Assembly: GCF_900113225.1 (NCBI RefSeq) | Contig: NZ_FOZE01000001.1 | Location: forward strand, 992,001 to 1,056,000 | Direction of reading: 5' to 3' | Length of the DNA: 64,000 nucleotides | Origin: Mitsuaria sp. PDC51 | GTDB lineage: Bacteria; Pseudomonadota; Gammaproteobacteria; Burkholderiales; Burkholderiaceae_C | Part shown: in pieces, positions 40,411-51,316 of the stretch | Numbering within the stretch: position 1 is the stretch's first letter | How the letters are laid out: each line of letters starts with the position of its first letter | The notes under the pieces: generated by a model | Told to the model about the DNA's origin: nothing | The model's input: only the letters and a program-made list of their open reading frames with translations | Database searches by the model: none | Made by a program: the position numbers and the translations under genes

Positions 40411-41721
40411 TCAATCGGGGCGTTCGAGCTCCGGTGCGGCCTTGAACGGCTGATGCCGCTCCAGCTCGTCGATGTACTCGTCCATCGCCTGGCCCTCGCG
40501 CTGGAGGAAATCGGCGACCGCCTCCCGGAACTGCGGATGCGCCAGCCAGTGCGCCGAATGCGTCGCCACCGGCATCAAACCGCGCGCCATCTTGTGCTCG
40601 CCCTGCGCGCCGCCCTCGAAGCGGCGCCAGCCGTTCTCCAGGCACCAGGCCAGCGGCTGGTAGTAGCAGGCGTCGAAATGCAGGTGGGGGATGTAGCGCG
40701 TCGAGCCCCAGTAGCGCCCATACGCGGCGCGCTGCGATTCGTCGATCGCCACCAGCGAGGCCGCGACGCGCTCGCCCTGATCGTCGCGGGCCACGAACAT
40801 CAGCCAGTGCGCCGGCATGTCCGTCGCCATGCGCGCGAAGAAGTCGCGCGTCAGGTAGGGCTTGTTGCGGTGGGCCAGGTAGGTCAGCGTGTAGCACTCG
40901 TAGAAGAAGTCCCAGTCCGCCGCCGTGATCGCGGCGCCGCGCAGCGTCTCGAAGCGAATGCCGGCCTCGGCGACCTTGCGCCGTTCCTGCTGGATCTTCT
41001 TGCGCTTCTCGCGCTGCAGCGTCGCGAGGTAGTCGGCGAAGGCGCGCGGCTGGCCGTCCCCCGTCCAGTGGAACTGCACCTGCTGCCGCGCCAGCCAGTC
41101 GTCGCCGGTGAGCGCGCGCTGGTCCTGCTCGTCGCCGAAGAGCACGTGCACCGACGACAGTTCGGAGCGCGCCGTCAGCGCGCGCAGCGCCTTCACCAGC
41201 CAGGCGCGGGCCGCGTCGTCACGGGCCAGCAGCCGGCTGCCGGGCACCGGCGTGAAGGGCACGGCGACCAGCAGCTTGGGGTAGTAGGGGAGGCCGTGGC
41301 GCTCGTAGGCATCGGCCCAGGCCCAGTCGAAGACGTACTCCCCATAGGAGTGCCCCTTGAGGTAGGCCGGGCAGGCGGCGATCAGCGTGTCGCCCTCCCA
41401 CACGCTGAGGAACTGCGCCTGCCAGCCCTTGCTCGCCACCGCCGAGCCTGACGCCTGCATCGCCTCGAGGTACTCGAGCTTCATGAAGGGCGACGGCCAG
41501 GGGGAGGCCGCCAGCAGCGCGTTCCATTGGTCGCGCGGCAGCGCGGCGGGATCGTCGTCGACCCGGATCAGCGGCTGTGCGGCGTGTGGCGTCTCGGCAG
41601 CGGTGCGACCGACGGCCGGGCCCGGCGCGGCGTCCGCGTCCGGCGCGGCCACGGGGGAGGACCGCGGGGGACGCGCGGGGGAGGATGGGGGGAACGGGGA
41701 GGGGGGCGAGGGCGCGGTCAT
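40411..41721 (-). CDS. GNAT-fold acyltransferase, DUF482 (FemAB-like)
   Basis: Encodes 436 residues. The N-terminal about 50 residues are Pro/Ala/Ser-rich and low complexity. The conserved part starts near L-P-R-D-Q-W-N-A-L-L and includes LQREKRKKIQQERRK, G-R-Y-W-G-S, and LHFDACYYQPLAWC with the late G-G-A-Q-G-E-H-K signature of DUF482 proteins. These are annotated as peptidoglycan-related acetyltransferases without biochemical proof. The ATG at 41721 gives MTAPSP; a TTG at 41730 is possible. It is divergent from nadE, with 49 nt between starts. Confidence 0.85.
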   Translation of the reverse strand: MTAPSPPSPFPPSSPARPPRSSPVAAPDADAAPGPAVGRTAAETPHAAQPLIRVDDDPAALPRDQWNALLAASPWPSPFMKLEYLEAMQASGSAVASKGWQAQFLSVWEGDTLIAACPAYLKGHSYGEYVFDWAWADAYERHGLPYYPKLLVAVPFTPVPGSRLLARDDAARAWLVKALRALTARSELSSVHVLFGDEQDQRALTGDDWLARQQVQFHWTGDGQPRAFADYLATLQREKRKKIQQERRKVAEAGIRFETLRGAAITAADWDFFYECYTLTYLAHRNKPYLTRDFFARMATDMPAHWLMFVARDDQGERVAASLVAIDESQRAAYGRYWGSTRYIPHLHFDACYYQPLAWCLENGWRRFEGGAQGEHKMARGLMPVATHSAHWLAHPQFREAVADFLQREGQAMDEYIDELERHQPFKAAPELERPD

Positions 41722-41770
41722 GCGCGGCAAATCTTAGGGGCAAGCTCAAAGCCCTCGCTTTGATGGCAGG

Positions 41771-43876
41771 ATGAGCCCCATGCAAGCGACGACGCCTTCC
41801 ACCCCAAGCGCGGCCGCCCACGCCGGCCCGTCCTTCGACAACCTCTACACCCATGACTTCGCCCGCGTCGCGGTCGGCGTGCCGCTGTGCCGCGTCGCCG
41901 ATCCGGCCTTCAACGGCGAGCAGACGGCGCAGCTGCTGCGCGAGGCGGCGGCCGACGGCGCCGCGATCGCCGCGTTCCCGGAACTGGGACTGGCCGCCTA
42001 CACCAGCGACGACCTCTTCCATCAGCGCCCGTTGCTCGACGGCTGCGAGGCCGCGCTGGCGCATCTGCTGGCCGTCTCCAAGGACCTGCCCACGGTGGCG
42101 ATCGTCGGCCTGCCGCTGCGCGTCGAGCACCGCTTGTTCAACTGCGCCGTCGTGTTCCAGCGCGGCCGCCTGCTGGCGGTGCTGCCCAAGACCTACCTGC
42201 CGAACTACGGCGAGTTCTACGAGGCCCGCCAGTTCAACGCCGCCGACGAGGCGATCTCCGAGGAGATCACGCTGCTCGGCCAGCGGGTGGCCTTCGGGAC
42301 CCGCATCGTGATCGCCGCCAGCGACCTGCCGCTGCTGCGCCTGCATGTCGAGATCTGCGAGGACGTCTGGACGCCGATCCCGCCGTCGTCCTATGCGGCG
42401 CTCGCCGGTGCGACGGTGCTGGTCAACCTGTCGGCCTCCAACATCACGGTCGGCAAGTCGGGCTATCGGCACCAACTGGTCGGTCAGCAGTCGGCCCGCT
42501 GCCTGGCGGCCTATGTCTACAGTTCGGCCGGCGCGGGCGAGTCCAGCACCGACCTGGCCTGGGACGGTCAGGCGCTGGTCTACGAGAACGGCAGCTTCCT
42601 CGCCGAGAGCGAACGCTTCCAGCGCCGCTCGCAGCTGGTGGCGGCGGATGTCGACCTCGAACGGCTGTCGCGCGAGCGCATGCGGCAGACCAGCTTCGGC
42701 GACTCGGTGCGCCACCACGCGCCGCTGCTGAAGGGCTTCCGCACCGTCGAGTTCGAACTGGGCCTGGACCGCGCGCAGCCGCTGCCGCTGCGCCGCCGCG
42801 TCGAGCGCTTCCCGTATGTGCCCGCCGATCGGCAGCGCCGCGACGAGCGCTGCAACGAGGTCTTCCATATCCAGGTCCAGGCACTGGTGCAGCGGCTGGT
42901 TTCGAGCGGCATCCACAAGCTGGTCGTCGGCATCTCGGGCGGGCTGGACTCGACGCATGCGCTGCTGGTCGCCGCGCGCGCGATGGACCAGATGGGGTGG
43001 CCGCGGTCGAACATCCTGGGCGTCACGATGCCGGGATTCGCGACGGGTAGCCGCACCCGGGACCAGGCGCTGCGCCTGATGCGGGAGATCGGCTGCGAGG
43101 CCCGCGAGATCGACATCCGTCCCAGCTGCGAGCAGATGCTCAAGGACCTCGGCCACCCGTACGCGAAGGGCGAGCCGGTCTACGACGTCACCTTCGAGAA
43201 CGTCCAGGCCGGCGAGCGCACCAGCCACCTGTTCCGGCTGGCCAACCACACCGGCGCGCTGGTGCTGGGCACGGGCGATCTCAGCGAACTCGCGCTGGGC
43301 TGGTGTACCTACGGCGTGGGCGACCACATGTCGCACTACAACGTGAATGCGTCGGTGCCCAAGACGCTGATCCAGTACCTGGTGCGCTGGGTCGCGGAGA
43401 CCGAGCAGCTCGGCCATGCCGGGCGTGATGTGCTGCTCGACATTCTCGGCACCGAGATCAGCCCGGAGCTGGTGCCGCAGGACGCGGCCGCCGAGGGGTC
43501 CGGCCTGCAGAGCACCGAGGACCGGATCGGCCGCTACGAGCTGCAGGATTTCAACCTGTTCTACACGATCCGCCATGGCTACTCGCCCACGAAGATCGCG
43601 TTCCTGGCGCGGCACGCGTGGGGCGACCGGACGCGAGGCGACTGGCCCGACGGCGAGCATGTGCGGCGCAATGAATACCCGCTGGCGGAGATCAAGCGGG
43701 TGCTGCGGATCTTCGTGAGCCGCTTCTTCCGCGGCAGCCAGTTCAAGCGCAGCTGCGTGCCCAACGCGCCCAAGGTCGGCAGCGGCGGATCGTTGTCGCC
43801 GCGTGGGGACTGGCGCGCGCCGAGCGATTCCGAGCCGGCGGTCTGGCTCGCGGACCTGGACCGTATCCCGGATTGA
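41771..43876 (+). CDS. nadE: Glutamine-dependent NAD+ synthetase
   Basis: Encodes 701 residues. An N-terminal nitrilase-type glutaminase domain (about 30-320) has Glu in F-P-E-L-G, Lys in [13 protein letters not shown] and Cys in E-I-C-E-D-V-W. The C-terminal synthetase domain (about 370-690) has the ATP-binding loop G-I-S-G-G-L-D-S-T and [12 protein letters not shown]. It makes NAD from deamido-NAD using glutamine nitrogen. A P-II gene follows 108 nt downstream; P-II regulation of glutamine-dependent NadE is reported in related proteobacteria, making this pairing meaningful. Confidence 0.97.
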   Translation: MSPMQATTPSTPSAAAHAGPSFDNLYTHDFARVAVGVPLCRVADPAFNGEQTAQLLREAAADGAAIAAFPELGLAAYTSDDLFHQRPLLDGCEAALAHLLAVSKDLPTVAIVGLPLRVEHRLFNCAVVFQRGRLLAVLPKTYLPNYGEFYEARQFNAADEAISEEITLLGQRVAFGTRIVIAASDLPLLRLHVEICEDVWTPIPPSSYAALAGATVLVNLSASNITVGKSGYRHQLVGQQSARCLAAYVYSSAGAGESSTDLAWDGQALVYENGSFLAESERFQRRSQLVAADVDLERLSRERMRQTSFGDSVRHHAPLLKGFRTVEFELGLDRAQPLPLRRRVERFPYVPADRQRRDERCNEVFHIQVQALVQRLVSSGIHKLVVGISGGLDSTHALLVAARAMDQMGWPRSNILGVTMPGFATGSRTRDQALRLMREIGCEAREIDIRPSCEQMLKDLGHPYAKGEPVYDVTFENVQAGERTSHLFRLANHTGALVLGTGDLSELALGWCTYGVGDHMSHYNVNASVPKTLIQYLVRWVAETEQLGHAGRDVLLDILGTEISPELVPQDAAAEGSGLQSTEDRIGRYELQDFNLFYTIRHGYSPTKIAFLARHAWGDRTRGDWPDGEHVRRNEYPLAEIKRVLRIFVSRFFRGSQFKRSCVPNAPKVGSGGSLSPRGDWRAPSDSEPAVWLADLDRIPD

Positions 43877-44323
<447 letters not shown>

Positions 44324-44357
44324 CCGTCCGGGCCCGTCGCGGGTCCCCTGAATGAAG

Positions 44358-44398
44358 AAAGGGCGGGGCGCCGATCGGCGTCCCGCCCTTGTTCATTT
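44358..44398. terminator. Bidirectional terminator between the P-II and dgkA genes
   Basis: AAGGGCGGG and CCCGCCCTT flank an inner CGCCGA/TCGGCG repeat, a nearly perfect 16-bp stem with one G-U pair. T-rich sequence follows on the plus strand and the mirror AAAG gives CTTT on the minus strand. It serves both converging genes. Confidence 0.8.
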
Positions 44399-44419
44399 CG
44401 CGCGCTGGATCGGAGCGCC

Positions 44420-44797
44420 TCAGCGCAGGTGCTGCCAGATCGCCGCGAGCCAGATCCCGCCGGCCAGCACCAGCGACAGCAGCACGGCGGCGCTGGCGAT
44501 GTCCTTGGCGCGCTTGCTGAGCTCGTGGAGCTCGAAGGAGACGCGGTCGATCGCCGCCTCGACCGCCGAATTGAGCAGCTCGACGATCAGCACCAGGATC
44601 AGCGACCCCAGCAGCAGCGCGACCTGCACCCAGTCCCGGCCCAGCCAGAACGCCAGCGGCGTGCCGATGATCGTCAGCCAGGTTTCCTGGCGGAAGGCGC
44701 TTTCGCCGACGTAGGCGGCGCGCAGTCCGGCCCAGGAGTAGCCGGCGGCGTGCAGGATGCGGTCCAGGCCGGTGCGGCCCTTGTGGGGATTGCTCAT
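44420..44797 (-). CDS. dgkA: Diacylglycerol kinase, DgkA family
   Basis: Encodes 125 residues with three membrane helices. The family active-site helix E-L-L-N-S-A-V-E-A-A-I-D-R is intact, and the amphipathic start contains G-Y-S-W-A-G-L. It phosphorylates diacylglycerol released by periplasmic glucan or lipid-A modification and returns it to phospholipid synthesis. It starts 19 nt after the RDD gene stop with no clear ribosome-binding site, so translation may be coupled. The frame is open further upstream but those residues overlap the RDD gene and are rejected. Confidence 0.92.
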   Translation of the reverse strand: MSNPHKGRTGLDRILHAAGYSWAGLRAAYVGESAFRQETWLTIIGTPLAFWLGRDWVQVALLLGSLILVLIVELLNSAVEAAIDRVSFELHELSKRAKDIASAAVLLSLVLAGGIWLAAIWQHLR

Positions 44798-44816
44798 CGT
44801 CGGGAGGGGCAGGGGA

Positions 44817-45371
44817 TCAGGAATCGGCCGGCTGCGGCGCGGCGCGCTTCTTTGCGCGTGGTGGCGGCAGCTGCGTGACCAGGCGCGTGCCGCAGATGAC
44901 GTCGTGCAGGAACTGCCGCTGTGGATGCAGCCGCGCCAGCAGCAGGTAGCCCGCCACACCAGCGAACATCGCGCCGAAGATGGCGCCGGTGCTTCGGTCC
45001 AGTCCCAGCAGGTGGACGCTGGCCAGTGCCGGCAGGAACCACAGCCAGGCGGCAAGGTAGCGCGCCGTGGCGCGCGCCTGCGTGAGCGGTCGGCCCTGGG
45101 CGTCGACGACCCGCAGGTGCCAGGCGCGCATCGCAACCGTCTGGCCGCCGCGCGACCAGAACCAGATGAAGTAGATGCCCAGGATCAGGAACAGGAAGGC
45201 TTGCAGGCCCTGTGTGCCGACCAGCGCGTTGCGCTGCTGGGTGAGCGTCGAATACAGCCAGCCGGCGATGAAGACGACGCCGAACAGGACGACGCCTTCA
45301 TAGATGAAGGACGCGAGGCGGCGCATCAGGCCGGGCGGTGCGTCGCCGCCGGCAGCGGGTGCGGAGGTCAT
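44817..45371 (-). CDS. RDD family membrane protein
   Basis: Encodes 184 residues. It begins with a short flexible segment, then the RDD motif region R-R-L-A-S-F-I-Y-E-G with three to four membrane helices, and the late H-D-V-I-C-G-T-R-L-V typical of RDD proteins. The function of the family is unclear; some members affect ion exchange. It is in the ECF-sigma operon, 9 nt after DUF3106. Confidence 0.88.
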   Translation of the reverse strand: MTSAPAAGGDAPPGLMRRLASFIYEGVVLFGVVFIAGWLYSTLTQQRNALVGTQGLQAFLFLILGIYFIWFWSRGGQTVAMRAWHLRVVDAQGRPLTQARATARYLAAWLWFLPALASVHLLGLDRSTGAIFGAMFAGVAGYLLLARLHPQRQFLHDVICGTRLVTQLPPPRAKKRAAPQPADS

Positions 45372-45380
45372 CCGGCGAGT

Positions 45381-46151
45381 TTAGCGGCTGGCCCCGGTGC
45401 GGCGAGGCAGCAGCGTGTGCGGGTCGAGACCGGCTTCGCTCGGGGCGCGCAGCGGGCGGCCGGGCGCCGCGCTGGCGCCGGGCAGCGGTGGATCGGCGCG
45501 CTGCGTCATCAGCACCGTCGTCGCGCCGGGCAGCGCCTGGACGATGGTGGGGCCGGTGACGGCGGTCAGCGGCGCGCGCTGGATCGGCGCCTTGGCGCGA
45601 TGAGAGACGGCGGAAGCCGGCGCCTCACGGCCGGCGGCCGAGGCCTTTTCGGCCGCGCGTTCGGCCAGGCGCTGGCGCTTCTCGGCGGGCAGGGCCTGAT
45701 AGGCGTCCCACTTCTCGCGCAGCTTCGATTCCTGCTCGGGTGCGCGCAGTTCGCCGGCATGCTGGTAGCCGATGCGCGCGCGTTGGCGCTCGGCGGGCGA
45801 CATGCGGGTCCACTCCACCATCCGTTCGCGCAGCCGGTGTTGCTGCTCGGTGGGGAGCGTCGGATAGCGGGCGGCGATTTCCAGCCACTTGCCCTTGCGG
45901 GCGCCGTCGAGCTGGTCCCACTCCTTCGACAGGGGTGCGAGGGCTTCCTTCTGGGAAGCGCTCAGCGACGCCCAGTTCACATTGGCGACCAGCACACCGG
46001 GAGCGGTGGCGCGCGCGGCAGCAGACGCGTGCGACGTGGGCGCGGATGCGGAAAGAGAAGTGGGGGCTGGCGCGGGGGCGGGGCCCTCCTGCGCCGATGC
46101 AGCGACACAGCCGAGCGCCGCGCAGAGCGCGATCGTCGTCAGGCGACGCAT
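45381..46151 (-). CDS. DUF3106 exported protein
   Basis: Encodes 256 residues: signal peptide (MRRLTTIALCAALG to A-S-A-Q), then an Ala/Pro/Ser-rich linker. The DUF3106 helical region (about 60-160) has repeated W-x-x-L and L-P-x-E-K-R-Q-R-L-style helices (for example L-S-K-E-W-D-Q-L, M-V-E-W-T-R-M-S). The C-terminal third is low-complexity. The pattern of short helices with M-S-P-x-x-R resembles periplasmic stress sensors such as the CpxP/RseA-regulon proteins, but the function is not established. It lies between DUF3619 and RDD genes in the ECF-sigma operon. Confidence 0.82.
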   Translation of the reverse strand: MRRLTTIALCAALGCVAASAQEGPAPAPAPTSLSASAPTSHASAAARATAPGVLVANVNWASLSASQKEALAPLSKEWDQLDGARKGKWLEIAARYPTLPTEQQHRLRERMVEWTRMSPAERQRARIGYQHAGELRAPEQESKLREKWDAYQALPAEKRQRLAERAAEKASAAGREAPASAVSHRAKAPIQRAPLTAVTGPTIVQALPGATTVLMTQRADPPLPGASAAPGRPLRAPSEAGLDPHTLLPRRTGASR

Positions 46152-46228
46152 CGTCGAGAAATCAGGGAAAACGCCGAGAGGGCCGATGAGAGCCGAAGAG
46201 AGGCGGAACGATCTGGCCACGCGCCGCC

Positions 46229-46747
46229 TCACTGCGACGATTTCGCTTCGTCGGACTTCTCGCCTTCCTCGGGGCTGTTGGCGTTGCTCGGGTCGTTCGG
46301 CGCCTCGTTGAGGTATTCGCGGAAACCCGGATCGCTGTACGCCGCCGGCGGGAGCGGCTTGGAGAGCATCTCGGTGTCGAGTTCGGCCGCGCTGCGGATC
46401 TGCTCGTACCACTGGCTGTGCTGGATCAGCAGCAAGCCCCCCAGCAGCAGCGCCAGCGGCAGCAGCGCCGCGGCCTTGCGCCAGCGCGGGGTCTTCTCGC
46501 CACCGCCCAGCGCGAGCGTGCCGTTGCCCACATGGCGCGTTTCGGAAGCGGCCTGAGTCGGCGCGGCGGCGCGCGCGGCCATGGCCTTGGCGAGCGCCTG
46601 CTCACGCGCGAAGCGCAATCTCTCCTGGATGTCGCCGGACAGGGTCTCGCTCTGCTCGGTCAAACCCGCGGCCACCCGGAGGCCGAAACGGGTCACGCGC
46701 GCTTCCGCCTCCAGCGGCAGCGGCGTTCCTGGCGTGTTCTTCTTCAT
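46229..46747 (-). CDS. DUF3619 single-pass membrane protein, probable anti-sigma partner
   Basis: Encodes 172 residues. The N-terminal cytoplasmic portion has helices with R-V-T-R-F-G-L-R-V-A-A-G-L and E-R-L-R-F-A-R-E-Q-A-L. One membrane helix (about 91-108) follows, then an acidic periplasmic tail ending in a Glu/Ser-rich stretch. It overlaps the sigma factor stop by 4 nt (ATGA). Position, topology and coupling are those of anti-sigma factors, although there is no ZAS/HxxxCxxC motif. The role is inferred from context. Confidence 0.78.
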   Translation of the reverse strand: MKKNTPGTPLPLEAEARVTRFGLRVAAGLTEQSETLSGDIQERLRFAREQALAKAMAARAAAPTQAASETRHVGNGTLALGGGEKTPRWRKAAALLPLALLLGGLLLIQHSQWYEQIRSAAELDTEMLSKPLPPAAYSDPGFREYLNEAPNDPSNANSPEEGEKSDEAKSSQ

Positions 46748-47310
46748 AGCGAGATTCCCTTGGCTTTCAGCGTTTTGGCCAGCGCATGCACGGCGCGGGA
46801 GCAGTGTGTCTTGACGCTGCCCTCCGAGCAACCCATGACCGCCGCCGTTTCGGCAACGTCGAGTTCTTCCCAGTAACGCAGGAGGAAGGCTTCCCGTTGA
46901 CGCGCGGGCAATGCTGCAACTTCCTGTTCGATGGCGGCCAGCACTTGAACGCGCGAGACCTCGTCCGCGGCGGACAGCGCCCCCATCGAGCCTTCCTGCG
47001 TCTCCAGCATTTCCAGCAGGTCGAAGTCCTCGCCGGACTCGCCCCCCTCGAAATCCGACAGGTTGCTGAAGACGGCGTTGCGGACCTTCTGACGCCGGAA
47101 CCAATCCATCGTCGCGTTCGACAGGATGCGCTGGAACAGCAGCGGCAACTCCGCCGCCGGCCGATCGAAGTATTTCTCCGCCAACCGGATCATGGCGTCC
47201 TGGACGATGTCCAGTGCGGCGTCCTCGTCTCGCACCATGTACACCGTGCGCTTGAAGGCACGCCGGTCGACGGTCTTGAGAAAGTCGTTGAGTTCTTTGT
47301 CTGTGGCCAA
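46744..47310 (-). CDS. ECF-type RNA polymerase sigma factor
   Basis: Encodes 188 residues from a TTG start. Region 2 holds D-A-A-L-D-I-V-Q-D-A-M-I-R-L; region 4 holds L-P-A-R-Q-R-E-A-F-L-L-R-Y and the HTH V-A-E-T-A-A-V-M-G-C-S-E-G-S-V-K-T-H. There is no region 1 or 3, fitting the ECF group. It heads a conserved Burkholderiales unit with DUF3619, DUF3106, RDD and dgkA, all coding envelope proteins, so its regulon is likely an envelope stress response. No strong ribosome-binding site precedes the TTG. It diverges from ilvB. Confidence 0.92.
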   Translation of the reverse strand: MATDKELNDFLKTVDRRAFKRTVYMVRDEDAALDIVQDAMIRLAEKYFDRPAAELPLLFQRILSNATMDWFRRQKVRNAVFSNLSDFEGGESGEDFDLLEMLETQEGSMGALSAADEVSRVQVLAAIEQEVAALPARQREAFLLRYWEELDVAETAAVMGCSEGSVKTHCSRAVHALAKTLKAKGISL

Positions 47311-47413
47311 TGGGCTGGCGCCGGAAAGGGCGGTCGGGCAGGCAAAACGGCGCGGATTATCGCACCAGCGCTACAGATCGCCACCGCCGACCGGTCGTGC
47401 GCGGGTTTGCGTG

Positions 47414-47419
47414 CATAAT
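47414..47419 (+). promoter_or_regulatory. Possible -10 element upstream of ilvB
   Basis: CATAAT (5/6 match to TATAAT) lies about 150 nt before the ilvB ATG in the ECF-sigma/ilvB divergent region. No matching -35 is evident. It would give a long leader that contains the small frame at 47532. Confidence 0.3.
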
Positions 47420-47531
47420 CGGCCCCTCGCACACCGCAGTTTTTGTCTCAAGTAGGCCGCCCGACCACGGCGCCCCTGTTTTTGACGCGACGTTTCAAGT
47501 CCGCTTCACAAGAGCGCGAGGAGAAGCACCG

Positions 47532-47663
47532 ATGGTTTTTCGTCAGAGAAAATCTCAGAGGTTCGACATATGGACATGTCTGCCGCGGACATCAAACGTG
47601 CAGCGATCACGGAAGCTCGCTCACAACCGCACCCCCATTCCGTCAGTTCCGGCCAGGAACTGA
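47532..47663 (+). CDS. Possible 43-aa upstream frame overlapping the ilvB start
   Basis: An ATG at 47532 with GAGGAG 8 nt upstream (47518-47523) opens a 43-codon frame (MVFRQRKSQRFDIW...). It runs past the ilvB start in another frame. The ribosome-binding site is better than most in the window. The peptide is basic and not enriched in Ile, Val or Leu, so a classical attenuator peptide is not indicated. It could limit or couple ilvB initiation. Confidence 0.3.
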   Translation: MVFRQRKSQRFDIWTCLPRTSNVQRSRKLAHNRTPIPSVPARN

Positions 47664-49366
47664 ATGGCTCCGAAATCCTGGTTCAGAGTCTTCAAGCCGA
47701 AGGCGTGAAGTTCCTCTGGGGCTATCCAGGCGGTGCCGTCCTCTACATCTACGACGCGCTCTACAAGCAGGACGCCATCCAGCACGTGCTGGTCCGTCAT
47801 GAGCAGGCCGCCGTGCACGCGGCCGACGGCTACGCCCGGGCGACCGGCGAAGTCGGCGTCGCGCTGGTGACCTCGGGTCCCGGCGTCACGAACGCGATCA
47901 CCGGCATCGCGACGGCGTACATGGACTCGATCCCGATGGTGATCATCACCGGTCAGGTCCCCACGCCCGCCATCGGCCTGGACGCCTTCCAGGAGTGCGA
48001 CACCGTCGGCATCACGCGCCCGATCGTCAAGCACAACTTCCTGGTCAAGGACGTCCGCGATCTCGCCACGACGCTGAAGAAGGCCTTCCACATCGCGCGC
48101 ACCGGCCGGCCCGGCCCGGTCGTGGTGGACATCCCCAAGGACGTCTCGCTCAACCGCACCGCGTTCCATTACCCGGAGCGCGTCGAGATGCGCTCCTACA
48201 ACCCGGTGAAGAAGGGCCACAGCGGCCAGATCCGCAAGGCGGTCCAGCTGCTGATGGGCGCCAAGCGTCCCTATATCTATACCGGTGGCGGCGTGATCCT
48301 GGGCGAGGCCACGGCCGAGCTGCGCCAGCTGGTGGAGCTGCTGGGGTATCCCTGCACCAACACGCTGATGGGCCTGGGCGCGATGCCCGGCACCGACCCG
48401 CGCTTCCTGGGCATGCTCGGCATGCACGGCACCTACGAGGCCAACATGACGATGCAGCACTGCGACGTGCTGCTGGCCGTGGGTGCCCGCTTCGATGACC
48501 GCGTCATCGGCAATCCGAAGCACTTCGCGTCGGTCGACCGCAAGATCATCCACATCGACATCGACCCGTCGTCGATCTCCAAGCGCGTGCGCGTGGACAT
48601 CCCGATCGTGGGCGACGTCAAGGACGTGCTGCAGGAACTGATCGCGCAGATCAAGGAAGCGCAGGCGCGGCCCGACGCGGACTCGATCAACGCCTGGTGG
48701 AGCCAGATCAACGACTGGCGCAAGCGCGACTGCCTCGCCTACAAGCAGTCCAGCGACGTCATCAAGCCGCAGCAGGTCGTCGAGACGCTGTGGAACCTGA
48801 CCCGCGACCGCGACGCCTACATCACCTCCGATGTCGGCCAGCACCAGATGTGGGCCGCGCAGTTCTATCGCTTCAACGAGCCGCGCCGCTGGATCAACTC
48901 CGGCGGCCTGGGCACGATGGGCGTGGGGCTGCCCTATGCGATGGGCATCAAGCTGGCCAAGCCGGAGGCGGACGTGTTCTGCATCACCGGCGAGGGCAGC
49001 ATCCAGATGAACATCCAGGAGCTGTCCACCTGCCAGCAGTACAAGACGCCTGTGAAGGTGGTCTCGCTGAACAACCGCTACCTGGGCATGGTGCGGCAGT
49101 GGCAGGAGCTGGACTACGGCAAGCGCTACTCGCACAGCTACATGGATGCGCTGCCTGACTTCGTCAAGCTGGCCGAGTCCTATGGGCATGTGGGCCTGCT
49201 GGTGGAGAGACCCTCGGATGTCGAGCCCGCGCTGCGCGAGGCGATGCGCTTGAAGGACCGCACCGTCTTCCTGGACGTGCGCACCGACCCGACCGAGAAC
49301 GTCTGGCCGATGGTCCAGGCGGGCAAGGGCATCTCCGAAATGCTGCTGGGGTCCGAGGACCTCTGA
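47570..49366 (+). CDS. ilvB: Acetolactate synthase large subunit
   Basis: Encodes 598 residues, the catabolite-independent biosynthetic type. The N-terminal ThDP domain has the catalytic Glu in V-R-H-E-Q-A-A-V-H-A-A-D-G-Y; a central FAD-binding region and a C-terminal ThDP motif G-E-G-S with N-N (about 475-505) follow. It condenses pyruvate with pyruvate or 2-ketobutyrate in Ile/Val/Leu synthesis. AGAGG lies 8 nt before the ATG at 47570; the N-terminal 35 residues are a variable extension. It forms an operon-like run with ilvN and ilvC. Confidence 0.96.
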   Translation: MDMSAADIKRAAITEARSQPHPHSVSSGQELNGSEILVQSLQAEGVKFLWGYPGGAVLYIYDALYKQDAIQHVLVRHEQAAVHAADGYARATGEVGVALVTSGPGVTNAITGIATAYMDSIPMVIITGQVPTPAIGLDAFQECDTVGITRPIVKHNFLVKDVRDLATTLKKAFHIARTGRPGPVVVDIPKDVSLNRTAFHYPERVEMRSYNPVKKGHSGQIRKAVQLLMGAKRPYIYTGGGVILGEATAELRQLVELLGYPCTNTLMGLGAMPGTDPRFLGMLGMHGTYEANMTMQHCDVLLAVGARFDDRVIGNPKHFASVDRKIIHIDIDPSSISKRVRVDIPIVGDVKDVLQELIAQIKEAQARPDADSINAWWSQINDWRKRDCLAYKQSSDVIKPQQVVETLWNLTRDRDAYITSDVGQHQMWAAQFYRFNEPRRWINSGGLGTMGVGLPYAMGIKLAKPEADVFCITGEGSIQMNIQELSTCQQYKTPVKVVSLNNRYLGMVRQWQELDYGKRYSHSYMDALPDFVKLAESYGHVGLLVERPSDVEPALREAMRLKDRTVFLDVRTDPTENVWPMVQAGKGISEMLLGSEDL

Positions 49367-49519
49367 GACCGCTGACGGCTCGAAGCCGTCCGGCGTGACG
49401 CGCGTTACCGCGCGCGTCGCGGCCGGCGGCGGAAAGCCAGAGGCGCTCGGAGCGATCCGGCCCATTCCCTGAATCGAAGAGCGTGGCCAAGGGCCGTCCG
49501 GTTACCGCCGGCGGTCTGA

Positions 49520-51103
<1,584 letters not shown>

Positions 51104-51122
51104 TCGCCTGATCAACACCTCG

Positions 51123-51160
51123 ACAGCCCGGCCTGCGCAAGCAGCCCGGGCTGTTTGTCT
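51123..51160 (+). terminator. Intrinsic terminator of the ilv operon
   Basis: ACAGCCCGG (51123-51131) pairs with CCGGGCTGT (51146-51154) around a 14-nt loop, followed by TTTGTCTT. Confidence 0.7.
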
Positions 51161-51222
51161 TCCAGCCGCCGGCCTCCCGACTGAGCCCCCCGCAGTCAGT
51201 ACCCCGGCTGCTTGTCTTCCAG
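51149..51222. repeat. Pair of 17-nt near-identical direct repeats
   Basis: GGCTGTTTGTCTTCCAG (51149-51165) and GGCTGCTTGTCTTCCAG (51206-51222), one mismatch, 57 nt apart, between ilvC and pssA. The first copy overlaps the 3' part of the ilvC terminator, so the second may be a relic of a terminator duplication. Confidence 0.6.
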
Positions 51223-51260
51223 GCGGCACCCGTGGCGTGGCTTTGCCAGGCCGCCGGGTG

Positions 51261-51300
51261 CGCCCCCTTGAGGGGGCCGGCGCAAGCCGGTAGGGGGTGG
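51261..51300 (+). repeat. Tandem-hairpin extragenic element before pssA
   Basis: GCCCCC-TTGA-GGGGGC is followed directly by CCGGC-GCAA-GCCGG and TAGGGGGTGG. The wording CCCCCTTGAGGGGGCCGGCG...GCCGG is familiar from intergenic regions of many Burkholderiales as a dispersed element (recollection, not searched). It ends just before the pssA -10 element. Confidence 0.55.
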
Positions 51301-51302
51301 GT

Positions 51303-51308
51303 TATCCT
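51303..51308 (+). promoter_or_regulatory. -10 element for pssA, 8 nt before its ATG
   Basis: TATCCT ends 8 nt upstream of the ATG at 51317, with no ribosome-binding site between. It is a candidate leaderless transcript. Confidence 0.4.
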
Positions 51309-51316
51309 CCCGGCCC

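Noticed and set aside
47532-47663. Branched-chain amino-acid attenuator peptide for ilvB
   Set aside because: The small frame has no Ile/Val/Leu run and no terminator hairpin lies between it and ilvB; kept only as an overlapping upstream frame.
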